64,000 bases of DNA, from assembly GCF_022682495.2 (NCBI RefSeq), contig NC_071392.1, forward strand, positions 139,076,818 to 139,140,817. Reading direction: 5' to 3'. The notes under the pieces are model-generated. The model ran no database searches, was not told the origin of the DNA, and saw only the letters and a list, made by a program, of their open reading frames with translations. Shown here one piece after another: positions 60,901-63,172 of the stretch (within the stretch, counting starts at the first letter, position 1; each line of letters begins with the position of its first letter). The DNA is from Desmodus rotundus (Eukaryota; Chordata; Mammalia; Chiroptera; Phyllostomidae). Made by a program: the position numbers and the translations under genes.

Positions 60901-61080
60901 CTGCCCCCAGCCTGGAACTCACGTCCTCAAGCTGTTTTTCCTCTGCCCCCTCCCACTTCATTTTAGCGCCACCTATCCCAGGAAGAGTTCTACCAAGTCT
61001 TCGGCATGACCATCTCTGAGTTTGACCGGCTGGCCCTCTGGAAGAGGAATGAACTGAAGAAGCAAGCCCGGCTGTTCTAG
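930..61080 (+). CDS. ABLIM3: ABLIM3 gene, spliced coding region (22 exons in window, start codon upstream)
   Basis: Actin-binding LIM protein 3 is a cytoskeletal scaffold of stress fibres and cell junctions, expressed in muscle, brain and other tissues. Family knowledge: the LIM domains bind proteins, the C-terminal headpiece binds F-actin, and ABLIM2/3 interact with STARS (ABRA) to promote MRTF/SRF signalling. Seen here: four LIM domains (about residues 23-73, 82-133, 151-201, 210-261, counting four upstream residues), a Ser/Pro/Tyr-rich linker (about 270-610) and a villin/dematin headpiece (about 615-683). Coding exons sum to 2,039 nt, and 13 missing 5' nt give 2,052 nt (683 aa plus stop), the human length as I recall it. 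All 21 introns are GT-AG and every phase matches. No frameshift or premature stop is present, so the gene appears intact. ABLIM1 and ABLIM2 were considered, but the LIM and linker sequence matches ABLIM3 best from memory. Confidence 0.96.
2207..2270. repeat. Short direct duplication, 26 bp, period 38
   Basis: Bases 2207-2232 recur at 2245-2270 with one mismatch (the core is tgagattgactt/ctctgcc). Twelve bases separate the copies. It looks like a local duplication inside an old unidentified repeat. No coding value. Confidence 0.85.
3930..4030 (-). repeat. MIR-like fragment, antisense
   Basis: It contains the typical run 'acaaatgaggcaactgag' followed by 'gtcacacggc', the reverse complement of the MIR core (tRNA-derived SINE shared by all mammals). 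The edges are approximate. Confidence 0.6.
4920..5060 (-). repeat. MIR fragment, antisense
   Basis: 'cattttacatatgagtaaac' followed by 'agaggcccca' and a locus resembling 'ttagtggcag' are reverse-complement MIR core sequence. Old and diverged, with approximate edges. Confidence 0.6.
6770..6935 (+). mobile_element. MER5A-like hAT-Charlie MITE
   Basis: It opens with CAGTGGTCTCA, continues 'gcatcagaatcagctgggga' and 'ttaaaatgcaga', and closes with a near-complementary 'ggaacactgg'. This is the expected layout of the non-autonomous MER5A DNA transposon, an ancient placental repeat. Confidence 0.8.
7083..7266 (+). CDS. ABLIM3: ABLIM3 window exon 2: end of LIM1 and most of LIM2
   Basis: 184 nt, phase 1 to 2, acceptor tcctccag|tg, donor gcag|gtgagt. 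Encodes about residues 51-112. It supplies the last LIM1 ligands (C52, C70, D73) and the LIM2 ligands C82, C85, H102, C105, C108 and C111. The sequence between the two fingers is short, giving closely packed tandem LIM domains. Identical to the human protein over this stretch as far as I recall. Confidence 0.97.
7655..7850 (+). repeat. MIR, sense orientation
   Basis: Shows 'tgaccctggcaagtgaccc', 'ctcagctttttcatcagt', 'aaaatgggca' and 'cagtgactggtacatga', in MIR order. Old and diverged. Confidence 0.8.
8235..8266. repeat. (CATT)n-type simple repeat
   Basis: Interrupted tetranucleotide run of attc/catt/catc units. No function assigned. Confidence 0.85.
9103..9215 (+). CDS. ABLIM3: ABLIM3 window exon 3: C-terminal half of LIM2 and LIM2-LIM3 spacer
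   Basis: 113 nt, phase 2 to 1, acceptor cttgcag|gaag, donor aagcc|gtgagt. Encodes about residues 112-150, including the last LIM2 ligands C130 and C133 and a basic spacer (KPIKIRGPS) before LIM3. Residue 138 is Thr (MTSS), where I recall Ala in human. The rest matches. Confidence 0.96.
9643..9783 (+). mobile_element. MER5-like fragment
   Basis: 'tctctcagagtatgttccat', 'gcatcagcttcactgcagaa' and a closing 'gcttcctgggtgattc' follow the MER5A/B order. More diverged than the copy at 6770. Confidence 0.6.
11498..11815. repeat. CAC/CAT trinucleotide-rich low-complexity tract
   Basis: Two blocks (about 11498-11640 and 11700-11815) of imperfect (CAC/CAT/ACC)n repeats flank about 60 bp of ordinary sequence. 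In one frame the tract reads as poly-His, in another as poly-Thr, and on the other strand as Gly/Asp/Val-rich. These are composition artefacts, not genes. Confidence 0.9.
11855..12055 (-). repeat. MIR, antisense
   Basis: 'acatctcatttaatcattac', 'aacttgcccaaagtcacaca' and 'ggcagtctggccctggagcc' appear in the reverse-complement MIR order, covering almost the full element. Confidence 0.88.
12645..12880 (-). repeat. MIR, antisense (diverged)
   Basis: 'tgcactgtgctcagtcctta', 'gatgaggaagttgggcctag' and 'aggagctgggattc' match reverse MIR landmarks in order. Confidence 0.75.
14611..14637. repeat. 9-bp unit repeated three times (gtgctgcag)
   Basis: Three adjacent 9-mers, gtgctgcag, gtgttgcag and gtgctgcag. 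Minor local tandem repeat. Confidence 0.85.
14962..15088 (+). CDS. ABLIM3: ABLIM3 window exon 4: LIM3
   Basis: 127 nt, phase 1 to 2, acceptor tttgcag|ac, donor agcaa|gtgggt. Encodes about residues 150-192. It carries LIM3 zinc ligands C151, C154, H172, C175, C178 and C181 with the WHxxCFxC core, and ends just before the last ligand pair. The donor G could be read on either side of the border. Phase with the next exon fixes the end at 15088. Confidence 0.96.
15439..15616. mobile_element. Tc1/mariner-type MITE with TA target duplication
   Basis: 178 bp flanked by TA on both sides (15437-15438 and 15617-15618). The terminal inverted repeats are about 28 bp: left begins ccttatttttcagactataa, and the reverse complement of the right end begins ccgtattttttggactataa. 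The motif gtgagtcttat recurs inverted at 15497-15507, so the left part alone can fold. No transposase ORF. TA duplication and inverted termini are typical of Tc1/mariner MITEs. The family name is not certain to me. Confidence 0.85.
15640..15815 (-). repeat. MIR, antisense
   Basis: 'ctaccatttatggag', 'ccttatgaggtacttatccc' and 'ctgaggctcagaagagtaag' follow the reverse MIR order. Confidence 0.85.
16300..16690 (+). repeat. Unnamed ancient interspersed repeat, copy A
   Basis: Starts near 'gtgacaggaaacctaactca' and passes through 'ttattttcaggcaggccctc' to 'gaccaatcactgtccagg'. The same ordered landmarks occur at 22880, 31735, 52110 and 63570. I recognise the family as an old mammalian dispersed repeat but cannot name it safely. 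Confidence 0.65.
16454..16483. repeat. (TC)n simple repeat
   Basis: About 30 bp of alternating T and C interrupted by one G, inside repeat copy A. Confidence 0.9.
17328..17515 (+). repeat. MIR, sense
   Basis: 'ggcactgactctgatgccca', 'acctcagcaagacacttaat', 'ctcagtttcctcatttgt' and 'aaaatggaga' are classic MIR landmarks in order. Confidence 0.9.
18866..19000 (+). mobile_element. MER5-like element
   Basis: 'ccagtggttcccaggcacgg', 'tttgtcaaaatgcagattct' and 'ctgattccatagatctgagg' fit MER5A/B. It ends less than 100 bp before the next exon. Confidence 0.75.
19090..19183 (+). CDS. ABLIM3: ABLIM3 window exon 5: end of LIM3 and start of LIM4
   Basis: 94 nt, phase 2 to 0, acceptor cttgcag|ggat, donor gag|gtgagt. 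Encodes about residues 192-223: the last LIM3 ligands C198 and D201 and the first LIM4 pair C210/C213. Residue 204 is Ser, where I recall Ala in human. Confidence 0.96.
20000..21270 (+). repeat. L2 (LINE) sequence, sense, diverged
   Basis: Recognisable L2 3' landmarks include 'gaagccactgggagagtttt' followed by 'aggagcaacatg', then 'agaggccacatgaggtcatt'. Probably several fragments. Edges are uncertain. Open frames within it have no coding support. Confidence 0.65.
21716..21850 (+). repeat. MIR, sense
   Basis: 'gaaacagacttggatcccaa', 'aaaccttaagcaagtcactc' and 'ctctgagtctta' follow MIR order. It runs up to the TA repeat. Confidence 0.8.
21878..21971. repeat. (TA)n repeats bounding an imperfect palindrome
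   Basis: A 27-bp AT run (21878-21904) and a second of 14 bp (21958-21971) flank AT-rich sequence in which 'aatttcacattaaca' on the left pairs imperfectly with the right-hand 'atatgttagtgcgaaata'. It may be a mutated palindromic MITE or a locally expanded microsatellite. Confidence 0.7.
22467..22511. repeat. 20-bp direct duplication, period 25
   Basis: taatagactggtaaacgtaa at 22467 recurs at 22492 with two changes. Confidence 0.8.
22880..23330 (+). repeat. Unnamed ancient interspersed repeat, copy B (most complete)
   Basis: Ordered landmarks: 'actcaaatggctcaggccaa', 'aatttatcagctcccataat', 'agcacagctggatccagggc', 'tattctcaggaaggctctcc', 'caatggaaggagagcttctc' and 'cccagctcatccctgaacca'. Same family as copies A, C, D and E. 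Confidence 0.7.
25695..25782 (+). CDS. ABLIM3: ABLIM3 window exon 6: core of LIM4
   Basis: 88 nt, phase 0 to 1, acceptor tccatag|gcagga, donor cacag|gtaagc. Encodes about residues 224-253 with LIM4 ligands H230, C233, C236 and C239, followed by the Met/Glu-rich strand leading to the last ligand pair. The acceptor uses TAG. A CAG five bases downstream would shift the frame and is unlikely to be used. Confidence 0.96.
26540..26830 (+). repeat. L2 3' fragment, sense
   Basis: 'catccattcaacaactattt', 'gagcccccaccatgtgcagg' and 'ctctgtgctgggtgcata', then 'gaaaggctcccagaggaaga', the familiar L2 3' end order. Confidence 0.8.
27511..27716 (-). mobile_element. MER20-like hAT-Charlie MITE
   Basis: Starts 'cagggtttctcaatcttggc' and continues 'gacattttgggccagataat', 'ctgtgcattgcagggtactt', 'aaccaaaaacatctcagata' and 'gtccctaagaggcaaaattg'. 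This is the reverse of the usual MER20 display. MER20 is an ancient placental DNA element noted elsewhere for enhancer exaptation. Confidence 0.8.
28395..28520 (+). repeat. MIR, sense
   Basis: 'tgaatcccagctccaccact', 'tgacctttagcgagtctctt' and 'aactctccgaacctaggctt' fit the MIR core. Confidence 0.8.
28545..28650 (+). repeat. L2 3' fragment, sense
   Basis: 'tcattcatgtaacaaatatc', 'tgagcatcacctgagtgccc' and 'ctcctggagctcccagcttc' fit the L2 tail. Confidence 0.75.
29290..29640 (+). repeat. L2 fragment, sense
   Basis: 'cactatgtgataagctctcc', 'ggtgaacaaggcaggtgtac' and 'gaaggggcaatttgggaaca', with later gain-of-weight style L2 3'UTR sequence ending 'agcaggtgcaaaggccc'. Confidence 0.6.
30490..30655 (-). 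repeat. MIR, antisense
   Basis: 'gagcacttactatgagccgc', 'tatcccattttatcatctca' and 'gagaggtctatgtccctggg' are in reverse MIR order. Confidence 0.8.
31735..31910 (+). repeat. Unnamed ancient interspersed repeat, copy C (partial)
   Basis: 'ggtggcagaaacccaacaca' and 'agctcacagaactgagaagc' correspond to the start of copies A and B. Confidence 0.5.
32100..32250 (+). repeat. MIR, sense (3' part)
   Basis: 'gccaatctgagaacaggagt', 'gttgtgagggttaaaggagt' and 'gcttagcccagagcctggcc' match the MIR 3' region. Confidence 0.75.
32330..32530. repeat. TTA/TAA-rich low-complexity tract
   Basis: Interrupted (TTA)n and (TAA)n units over about 200 bp. Part of it may be the AT-rich tail of a neighbouring MIR. 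Confidence 0.75.
33095..33215 (+). mobile_element. Tigger-like (pogo) DNA transposon fragment
   Basis: 'ctgtggatgtctgaaaccgc', 'ggatagcacggaaacctata' and 'tttcctatacatgcatacct' resemble the terminal part of Tigger-class elements. The L1 piece follows directly. Confidence 0.6.
33216..33590 (+). mobile_element. Old L1 3' fragment (L1M type), sense
   Basis: 'aactaccaccactggctagt', 'catatcgacggaatcatata', 'cctaagttcatccatgttgt' and 'ggtggaataatatttcactc' are landmarks of ancient mammalian L1 3' ends. No ORF is intact. Confidence 0.8.
34450..34612 (+). mobile_element. MER5A-like MITE
   Basis: 'tagttctccaatttacagtc', 'gagagcttgttaaaagtcac', 'ggaatctgcattttaccagg' and 'caggtggtccatgagtcata' match the MER5A order. 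Confidence 0.8.
36247..36294. repeat. Exact 24-bp tandem duplication
   Basis: The 24-bp unit beginning tattcaaatgaaaaacctgg occurs at 36247-36270 and again, unchanged, at 36271-36294. Perfect identity implies a recent event or strong constraint. Confidence 0.95.
36945..37420 (+). repeat. L2 3' fragment, sense
   Basis: 'tcatttattcagcatacatt', 'attgaccacctgctatgtgt' and 'gctcctgcctagaaggagct', then L2 3'UTR-like text to about 37420, about 70 bp before the next exon. Confidence 0.7.
37490..37548 (+). CDS. ABLIM3: ABLIM3 window exon 7: end of LIM4
   Basis: 59 nt, phase 1 to 0, acceptor cccctag|gttct, donor aaag|gtaagc. Encodes about residues 253-272: the closing LIM4 ligands H258 and C261 (WHPIC), then a Lys/Ala/Glu-rich stretch leading into the linker. 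Confidence 0.96.
37549..39801 (+). other. ABLIM3: Intron 7 of the window (2.3 kb)
   Basis: AT-rich. It holds antisense MIR-like sequence at 37845-38040 and 39080-39240, a perfect CArG-box match at 38473-38482 and a short TG run at 39540-39553. The last 80 bases before the acceptor are pyrimidine-rich. No exon found. Confidence 0.78.
39802..39873 (+). CDS. ABLIM3: ABLIM3 window exon 8: linker start, Ser/Pro-rich
   Basis: 72 nt, phase 0 to 0, acceptor cccacag|cacc, donor ctgc|gtatgt. Encodes about residues 273-296, starting HRRTSETS and ending RVIC. The RRTS segment is a plausible basophilic-kinase site (inference). Symmetric and divisible by three. Confidence 0.95.
40525..40900 (+). repeat. 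L2 3' fragment, sense, beginning with a (CATT)n stretch
   Basis: 'gagtgagcgtctactcccct' and 'ctgcactggggagatggtgg', then later 'aagtgctaggaagaaaaagt'. The first 40 bases are attc/catt units. Confidence 0.7.
41805..41814. promoter_or_regulatory. CArG box candidate (CCAAATATGG)
   Basis: Perfect CC(A/T)6GG, the same ten bases I recall from the skeletal alpha-actin promoter. A palindromic E-box CACGTG lies 25 bp upstream (41775-41780). SRF binding is an inference. Chance alone gives about four perfect matches in 64 kb. Confidence 0.4.
43190..43420 (+). repeat. MIR, sense, nearly full length
   Basis: 'ctgggtttgaattctggttt', 'gctatgtgaccttgggcaag', 'tctctgtgcctgtttcctta' and 'gaacagtgtctggctaatag' appear in full MIR order. 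Confidence 0.93.
43846..44001 (+). CDS. ABLIM3: ABLIM3 window exon 9: linker, 52 residues
   Basis: 156 nt, phase 0 to 0, acceptor ccccag|gcta, donor gagag|gtatgg. Encodes about residues 297-348, starting AKVDNEIL and ending CGYGE. Divisible by three and symmetric, so it can be skipped without changing the frame. Residue Thr follows SRY in the SRYTSDE segment, where I recall Met in human. It includes an internal GAG|GTACAA at 43917 that could act as a weak alternative donor. Confidence 0.94.
44002..45531 (+). other. ABLIM3: Intron 9 of the window (1.5 kb)
   Basis: No clear interspersed repeat was recognised apart from possible MIR traces at 45200-45400. The acceptor of the following micro-exon is weak (cgcttctaag). 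No exon found. Confidence 0.72.
45532..45561 (+). CDS. ABLIM3: ABLIM3 window exon 10: 30-nt micro-exon
   Basis: Ten codons ([10 protein letters not shown], about residues 349-358), phase 0 to 0, acceptor cttctaag|tcg, donor cccag|gtaatt. It is too short to show by ORF length and was found from the known protein order and clean borders. Both splice sites look weaker than the neighbours, and a GCATG motif lies about 140 nt downstream (45704-45708). Inclusion may therefore be regulated. Confidence 0.92.
45562..46068 (+). other. ABLIM3: Intron 10 of the window (0.5 kb)
   Basis: No repeat recognised beyond a C-rich homopolymer run at about 45636-45646. Ends in tcttcccccag. Confidence 0.8.
46069..46198 (+). 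CDS. ABLIM3: ABLIM3 window exon 11: linker, Ser/Pro/Tyr-rich
   Basis: 130 nt, phase 0 to 1, acceptor ccccag|gac, donor tctg|gtaagg. Encodes about residues 359-402, beginning [17 protein letters not shown] is a strong basophilic-kinase type motif, and several SP and TY pairs suggest a phosphorylated flexible linker (inference). Confidence 0.96.
46199..46881 (+). other. ABLIM3: Intron 11 of the window (0.7 kb)
   Basis: No recognisable repeat or exon. G-rich in the middle (46630-46660). Ends in ctgtgtactccag. Confidence 0.8.
46882..46980 (+). CDS. ABLIM3: ABLIM3 window exon 12: linker
   Basis: 99 nt, phase 1 to 1, acceptor ctccag|ggcc, donor cccag|gtaggc. Encodes about residues 402-435 ([12 protein letters not shown] to HFHIP). 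Divisible by three and symmetric. Confidence 0.96.
46981..48355 (+). other. ABLIM3: Intron 12 of the window (1.4 kb)
   Basis: MIR-like sequence at 47255-47360, L2-like sequence at 47360-47720, then unique sequence. The last 70 bases are a striking pyrimidine tract with tctctctctctctctc at 48306-48322, upstream of exon 13. No exon found. Confidence 0.8.
48356..48403 (+). CDS. ABLIM3: ABLIM3 window exon 13: 48-nt linker exon
   Basis: 48 nt, phase 1 to 1, acceptor ctggcag|ctgg, donor ggcatg|gtatgg. Encodes about residues 435-451 ([16 protein letters not shown] plus a split Gly). Residue 3 is Glu, where I recall Asp in human. It is basic and symmetric in phase. A CU-repeat tract lies upstream, and GCATG occurs at 48425 and TGCATG at 48475 downstream, as often seen around PTB/RBFOX-controlled cassettes. 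Confidence 0.95.
48404..50290 (+). other. ABLIM3: Intron 13 of the window (1.9 kb)
   Basis: Includes the two GCATG motifs near its 5' end, an antisense MIR-like segment (49610-49745) and a MIR-like segment (50020-50160). No exon found. Confidence 0.75.
50291..50425 (+). CDS. ABLIM3: ABLIM3 window exon 14: linker with SPxYSPDPYY segment
   Basis: 135 nt, phase 1 to 1, acceptor tttgcag|gtga, donor caaag|gtagtg. Encodes about residues 451-496 (GDLSTATK to HGSPK). Rich in Ser, Tyr and Pro. Symmetric in phase. A few residues (Ala after Gln, Ala before YSPDP, Thr before ESEYW) differ from human as I recall it. Confidence 0.95.
50426..51990 (+). other. ABLIM3: Intron 14 of the window (1.6 kb)
   Basis: Begins with L2 sequence (50520-51020, 'tttattcattcagcaaacat' and 'gtgacgacatgatcagactt'). 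The rest, 51200-51990, shows no clear repeat apart from an A-rich stretch at 51445-51462. No exon found. Confidence 0.76.
50520..51020 (+). repeat. L2 3' fragment, sense
   Basis: 'tcatttattcattcagcaaa', 'ggccatgtccttgcccttgt' and 'aacagcaggaagccattcaa' fit the L2 tail and its 3'UTR. Confidence 0.75.
51991..52055 (+). CDS. ABLIM3: ABLIM3 window exon 15: linker, acidic segment
   Basis: 65 nt, phase 1 to 0, acceptor tttggcag|tgcc, donor cacaag|gtgag. Encodes about residues 496-517, [15 protein letters not shown] then FDRSMHK. The RRFSS segment preceding acidic residues looks like a phosphorylation site (inference). Confidence 0.96.
52110..52340 (+). repeat. Unnamed ancient interspersed repeat, copy D
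   Basis: 'gtgagtgacagaaaccaaat', 'tcaaactcactctttggtgg', 'ctagatccagctgctcaaga' and 'gtgttcaggcaggttcttct' align in order with copies A and B. Cut off at its 3' end by the L1. Confidence 0.7.
52345..52965 (+). mobile_element. L1 3' end (old, L1MA/MB-like), sense
   Basis: 'tggctggtgggagtggaagg', 'gatccagcaatttcacctct', 'ggaatattattcagccgtaa', 'ttatgcttagtgaaagaacc' and 'actgaattgttcaccttaaa', with a degenerate A/T-rich end. Covers the ORF2 end and 3'UTR, with no open frame of length. Confidence 0.92.
53325..53472 (+). CDS. ABLIM3: ABLIM3 window exon 16: conserved linker segment
   Basis: 148 nt, phase 0 to 1, acceptor ccccag|ctgcag, donor ggct|gtaagt. Encodes about residues 518-567: [16 protein letters not shown], a likely amphipathic helix, then a Ser/Pro-rich part. 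A second AG six bases in (53329-53330) makes a tandem acceptor. Its use would drop Leu-Gln in frame. Confidence 0.96.
53879..53970. repeat. Imperfect 37-bp direct duplication
   Basis: gtcaatacttggtggataat at 53879 recurs at 53934 with scattered changes. Period 55 bp. Confidence 0.75.
54008..54200 (-). repeat. MIR, antisense
   Basis: 'cctatgtgccaggcactgtg', 'attttacagatgaggaaatg' and 'agaaacttgtagaagttagg' are in reverse MIR order. Confidence 0.88.
54571..54600 (+). CDS. ABLIM3: ABLIM3 window exon 17: 30-nt micro-exon
   Basis: 30 nt, phase 1 to 1, acceptor tcttgcag|cccc, donor cagtg|gtatgt. Encodes about residues 567-577 (split Ser, PRSHYLADS, split Asp). Symmetric in phase, so it can be skipped in frame. 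Found from protein order and borders. Confidence 0.94.
54601..55197 (+). other. ABLIM3: Intron 17 of the window (0.6 kb)
   Basis: No repeat or exon recognised. Ends in ccttctcttcag. Confidence 0.8.
55198..55256 (+). CDS. ABLIM3: ABLIM3 window exon 18: linker
   Basis: 59 nt, phase 1 to 0, acceptor cttcag|accc, donor acagg|gtaaga. Encodes about residues 577-596, [14 protein letters not shown] then NGLHR. The KSASLP motif resembles a 14-3-3/basophilic-kinase type site (inference). Confidence 0.96.
55465..55610 (-). repeat. MIR, antisense
   Basis: 'gcctggcactgtcctaagta', 'caagtgctaactcatttacc' and 'agagccaggactcaagccca' are in reverse MIR order. A G/C-rich homopolymer stretch interrupts it at 55539-55556. 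Confidence 0.8.
55800..56230 (+). repeat. L2 3' fragment, sense
   Basis: 'taagcacctactaagttcca', 'cactgttctaggtgctgggg' and 'agggagcttgagttcaggct' followed by L2 3'UTR-like sequence. Confidence 0.85.
56455..56830 (+). repeat. L2 3' fragments, sense
   Basis: 'cacaccaggcagcactgcag', 'acaaaaacccctgcccctta' and 'gagcttctacttttgtaggg', and a second start 'acatttactgagtgcttatt' at 56776. Confidence 0.8.
56955..57015 (+). CDS. ABLIM3: ABLIM3 window exon 19: entry to the headpiece region
   Basis: 61 nt, phase 0 to 1, acceptor cctgcag|acac, donor gcgag|gtgagt. Encodes about residues 597-617 ([20 protein letters not shown] plus the first base of Glu). It ends one base into a codon that the 8-nt exon completes. 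Confidence 0.96.
57016..57731 (+). other. ABLIM3: Intron 19 of the window (0.7 kb)
   Basis: Unique sequence, ending with a TG repeat (57702-57716) and a pyrimidine run (ctttttctcttt, allowing for one break) before acag. This is the upstream context of the 8-nt exon. Confidence 0.82.
57702..57716. repeat. (TG)n run immediately upstream of the 8-nt exon
   Basis: tgtgtgtgtgtgtgt, ending about 15 nt before the acceptor AG. UG repeats in RNA are bound by TDP-43 and CELF proteins (established). An effect here is inference. Confidence 0.9.
57732..57739 (+). CDS. ABLIM3: ABLIM3 window exon 20: 8-nt micro-exon
   Basis: agtataag, bounded by tttacag| and |gtaaag. It completes the Glu codon and adds Tyr-Lys (about residues 617-619), restoring the family sequence REYKIYPYE across three exons. 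Phase 1 to 0. Without it the frame shifts and the headpiece is lost. The exact protein match and total length of 2,052 nt both require these 8 bases. Confidence 0.95.
57740..58275 (+). other. ABLIM3: Intron 20 of the window (0.5 kb)
   Basis: Unique sequence with no recognised repeat. Acceptor tttttccctag. Confidence 0.82.
58276..58356 (+). CDS. ABLIM3: ABLIM3 window exon 21: first half of the villin/dematin headpiece
   Basis: 81 nt, phase 0 to 0, acceptor ccctag|atct, donor ttggag|gtcagt. Encodes about residues 620-646: [20 protein letters not shown] then VDRTRLE, the N-terminal subdomain of the actin-binding headpiece with its [11 protein letters not shown] signature. The donor is GTCAGT, less common than the GTA/GTG donors of the other exons. 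Confidence 0.97.
58790..58960 (+). repeat. MIR, sense
   Basis: 'gcttggccaagtgacaactc', 'aaaccttagttctctcctct' and 'gcccttggcattgagtcagg' follow MIR order. Confidence 0.75.
59893..60050 (+). mobile_element. MER5A-like MITE
   Basis: 'aagcttcagaatcaccaatt', 'cacagggctccaccctagac' and 'gctgagaccactg' at the end fit MER5A. Confidence 0.75.
60185..60320 (-). mobile_element. Old L1-like fragment
   Basis: 'cagaaatccagaaaagttgc', 'gaatgtccatctacctttca' and 'accaactgttaacattttgc' resemble a common piece of ancient L1 3' sequence. Confidence 0.5.
60815..60930 (+). repeat. L2 3' fragment abutting the last exon
   Basis: 'tttatccattcaacaaatat', 'acctgctgtgggtcaaacac' and 'catgccaggcaccgtgaccc' are L2 tail landmarks. 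The polypyrimidine tract (60940-60964) follows directly. Confidence 0.85.
60967..61080 (+). CDS. ABLIM3: ABLIM3 window exon 22: headpiece C-terminus and stop
   Basis: 114 nt coding, phase 0, acceptor cattttag|cgcc, stop TAG at 61078-61080. Encodes about residues 647-683: [15 protein letters not shown], then [20 protein letters not shown]. It has the headpiece signature FGM, W, KRNxLKK and C-terminal LF, the F-actin-binding subdomain. No change in key residues is seen. Confidence 0.98.
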   Translation, partial: RHLSQEEFYQVFGMTISEFDRLALWKRNELKKQARLF

Positions 61081-62514
61081 ACAGAGGCTCTATAAATATA
61101 TATGCGTTTATATAAAGATATATGTAAAGTCTCTATACTGAAGCTCAGTATAATCCCCTTGTGTAATGGGACAGGCTGCCTGCCATGAGACTTGCTTTTC
61201 TGGACTGTCAGGCAAGCTCGCATCATCAAGATATTTTTATGCTCCTTACTTTCTCTTTTCTAAATGCAATGGGTTTGGGAAGGGATTTGAGGGGACGCCC
61301 ATCCTTTTACTGGGGATCCTTTTTATACTGAAACATCTAACATCTAACTTGAGTCCCCCAAGTTCCAACCCTTTTTCCTAAAGGAGGTGCCCGAATGAGT
61401 CTCTTCTGTCTGTTATCTGGCTCTATTCCTCAGTCTCCAGGGTAGATGCCGACCTTGTGGTATTCATACCTTATTGGCCCCAGAGGGGCCCTCCCATGGG
61501 AGGATCCACAGCCACTTCCCAAAGACACTGAGCACCTTTCAGAGCCCTTGTAGAATTTTCTCATCACCCACAATTCGGAGTTCGGTGCTCTCTGGGGGAG
61601 ATGCAGTTAGAAGTGTGGGGCTCAGACCAACTCCTCATGGCAGTAAACAGAAGTGGGCAGGGCTTTGGTTCTTCAATCCTTCTTCTGTCCTTGATCCTAA
61701 CCTCTCCCTGGTCCAAGTCTATGACTCACGGTAGGAAAAGAAAAGTCACTTCCTTTTCTTCCACCACTTGCAACTGGCCCCTTTGCCTGGCCCTGACATG
61801 GGGAACCAGAGGGAAGGAGTGGGAGCCAGGAGCAGAAAACAGAGCAGGGTACCTGTTAAGAACTGGAGCTGCAGGACCTCTTGGGACCCTCCTCTCTCCC
61901 TCACTGCTTCTAGCACCTCCCAACCCTTTCCGCTTTGGAGGGGAGGTCCACACTGCCGCTGTATTCTTCAGCCTTACTACGATCTATGTGCCTGACAAAT
62001 CAACACACCACAGGGCTAACGTTCCCCGCATAGCTCTAACCGAACAACTAGACAGACAACCTCTAACATCCCTCTCAAGGTAATGTAGGCCATGTTCCAA
62101 AGAGAAGTTCCTGGTGTGTGCCTGCTGGTCCCGGGACTGGCAGGATAACCCAGCCAGTGCCTGATGCCCACTGCAAAGCTGGCCAAGTTTCACTGCAGAA
62201 ACTTTCTGAAGAACAGCTTCTTATGAGATTCCAAAATGAAGCATTGGCCAACACCACTCACGATCATCCTAGATTTCCCCAGGGGCTGCTTTTCCTGCCT
62301 CCTTGCCTCCTGGAACAGGAGTGAATGCTTAGCCTCCTCTTGTCCCCTTTCTAGACCTTCTACCCTGAATTGGTGATGTTTGGTGGGGTCTGTACCTTCC
62401 TGGAGATGCCTTGAGTCAGGCAATTTTGAGGTCTTGGAGGAAAGATGACTAAGTGGAAATGACAATTATGACTCTCAAGAGGCTGGTGATGTGACATGGC
62501 AAAGGTAGAACTGA

Positions 62515-62830
62515 CTTCAACAAACCCTCACTGTGCACCTGCTGATGCTAAGCACTTGCTGTATACTGAGCTCTGAGTGGGGGAGGGAGGTGGGAGCCCT
62601 GAGATGATCAATGTGGACCCTGGTCTGGGGGGCATGCCTACCGACAATGGGTATCGTAAGGTATGTACTCAAACACGATGGATGTGAGGCAGAAGTGATG
62701 GGAGATGTCATAGAAAATGGTTGTGACATTACTGAAAAGGCATATGCAGTTGGTGCAGATGAAGGAGAGCTTTCCGGAAGAGACTGCGTTTGAGCAAAGT
62801 TCGGGAAATGTCTTTGTTAGCTGGGAGGAG
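62515..62830 (+). repeat. L2 3' fragment within the 3'UTR
   Basis: 'caacaaaccctcactgtgca', 'ctaagcacttgctgtatact', 'agatgtcatagaaaatggtt' and 'agctttccggaagagactgc' follow the L2 tail order. Confidence 0.65.
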
Positions 62831-63166
62831 ACTATAACAAGATGAAAGGATACCAGGCCAGAAAAGAGGTCTAATATGCTCTCATTTAAAATATCAACCC
62901 TCTTTGTTACTTCTTTTTATGGCCAATGTCTTTCAACTCTCCTGACCCTTTAGAAATGTCCCCAGCCAGACACAATCATTGAAACTGCCTCATTATCACT
63001 GGTTGAGAACTTGGCACGATTTGAAGGGCTTTTGTTATTGTTGTTGGATATTTTTGTTTCCCATAAAGACATATGATTTCAACCCAGACCTGTGTCCTTC
63101 TGTTGTCTGTAGTGGGAGTGGAAATGAGTGACAAGGGAAGAGGCTGTACCATGCACATTTTTTCAA

Positions 63167-63172
63167 AATAAA
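63167..63172 (+). promoter_or_regulatory. ABLIM3: Polyadenylation signal AATAAA
   Basis: Canonical hexamer in tttcaaaataaaagag, about 2.09 kb after the stop codon, matching the long 3'UTR known for this gene. Downstream sequence (gagtggctctcccttgg) is moderately G/U-rich. Confidence 0.85.

Larger units (their letters stand above)
58357..60966 (+). other. ABLIM3: Intron 21 of the window (2.6 kb)
   Basis: Holds a sense MIR (58790-58960), L2-like traces near 59010-59140, a MER5A-like element (59893-60050), an antisense-looking old L1 piece (60185-60320) and an L2 3' fragment (60815-60930) that reaches to within about 35 bp of the last exon. No exon found. Confidence 0.8.

Noticed and set aside
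61601..62083. 160-aa open frame in the 3'UTR
   Set aside because: No similarity recognised and located downstream of the ABLIM3 stop within the same message. No evidence of translation.
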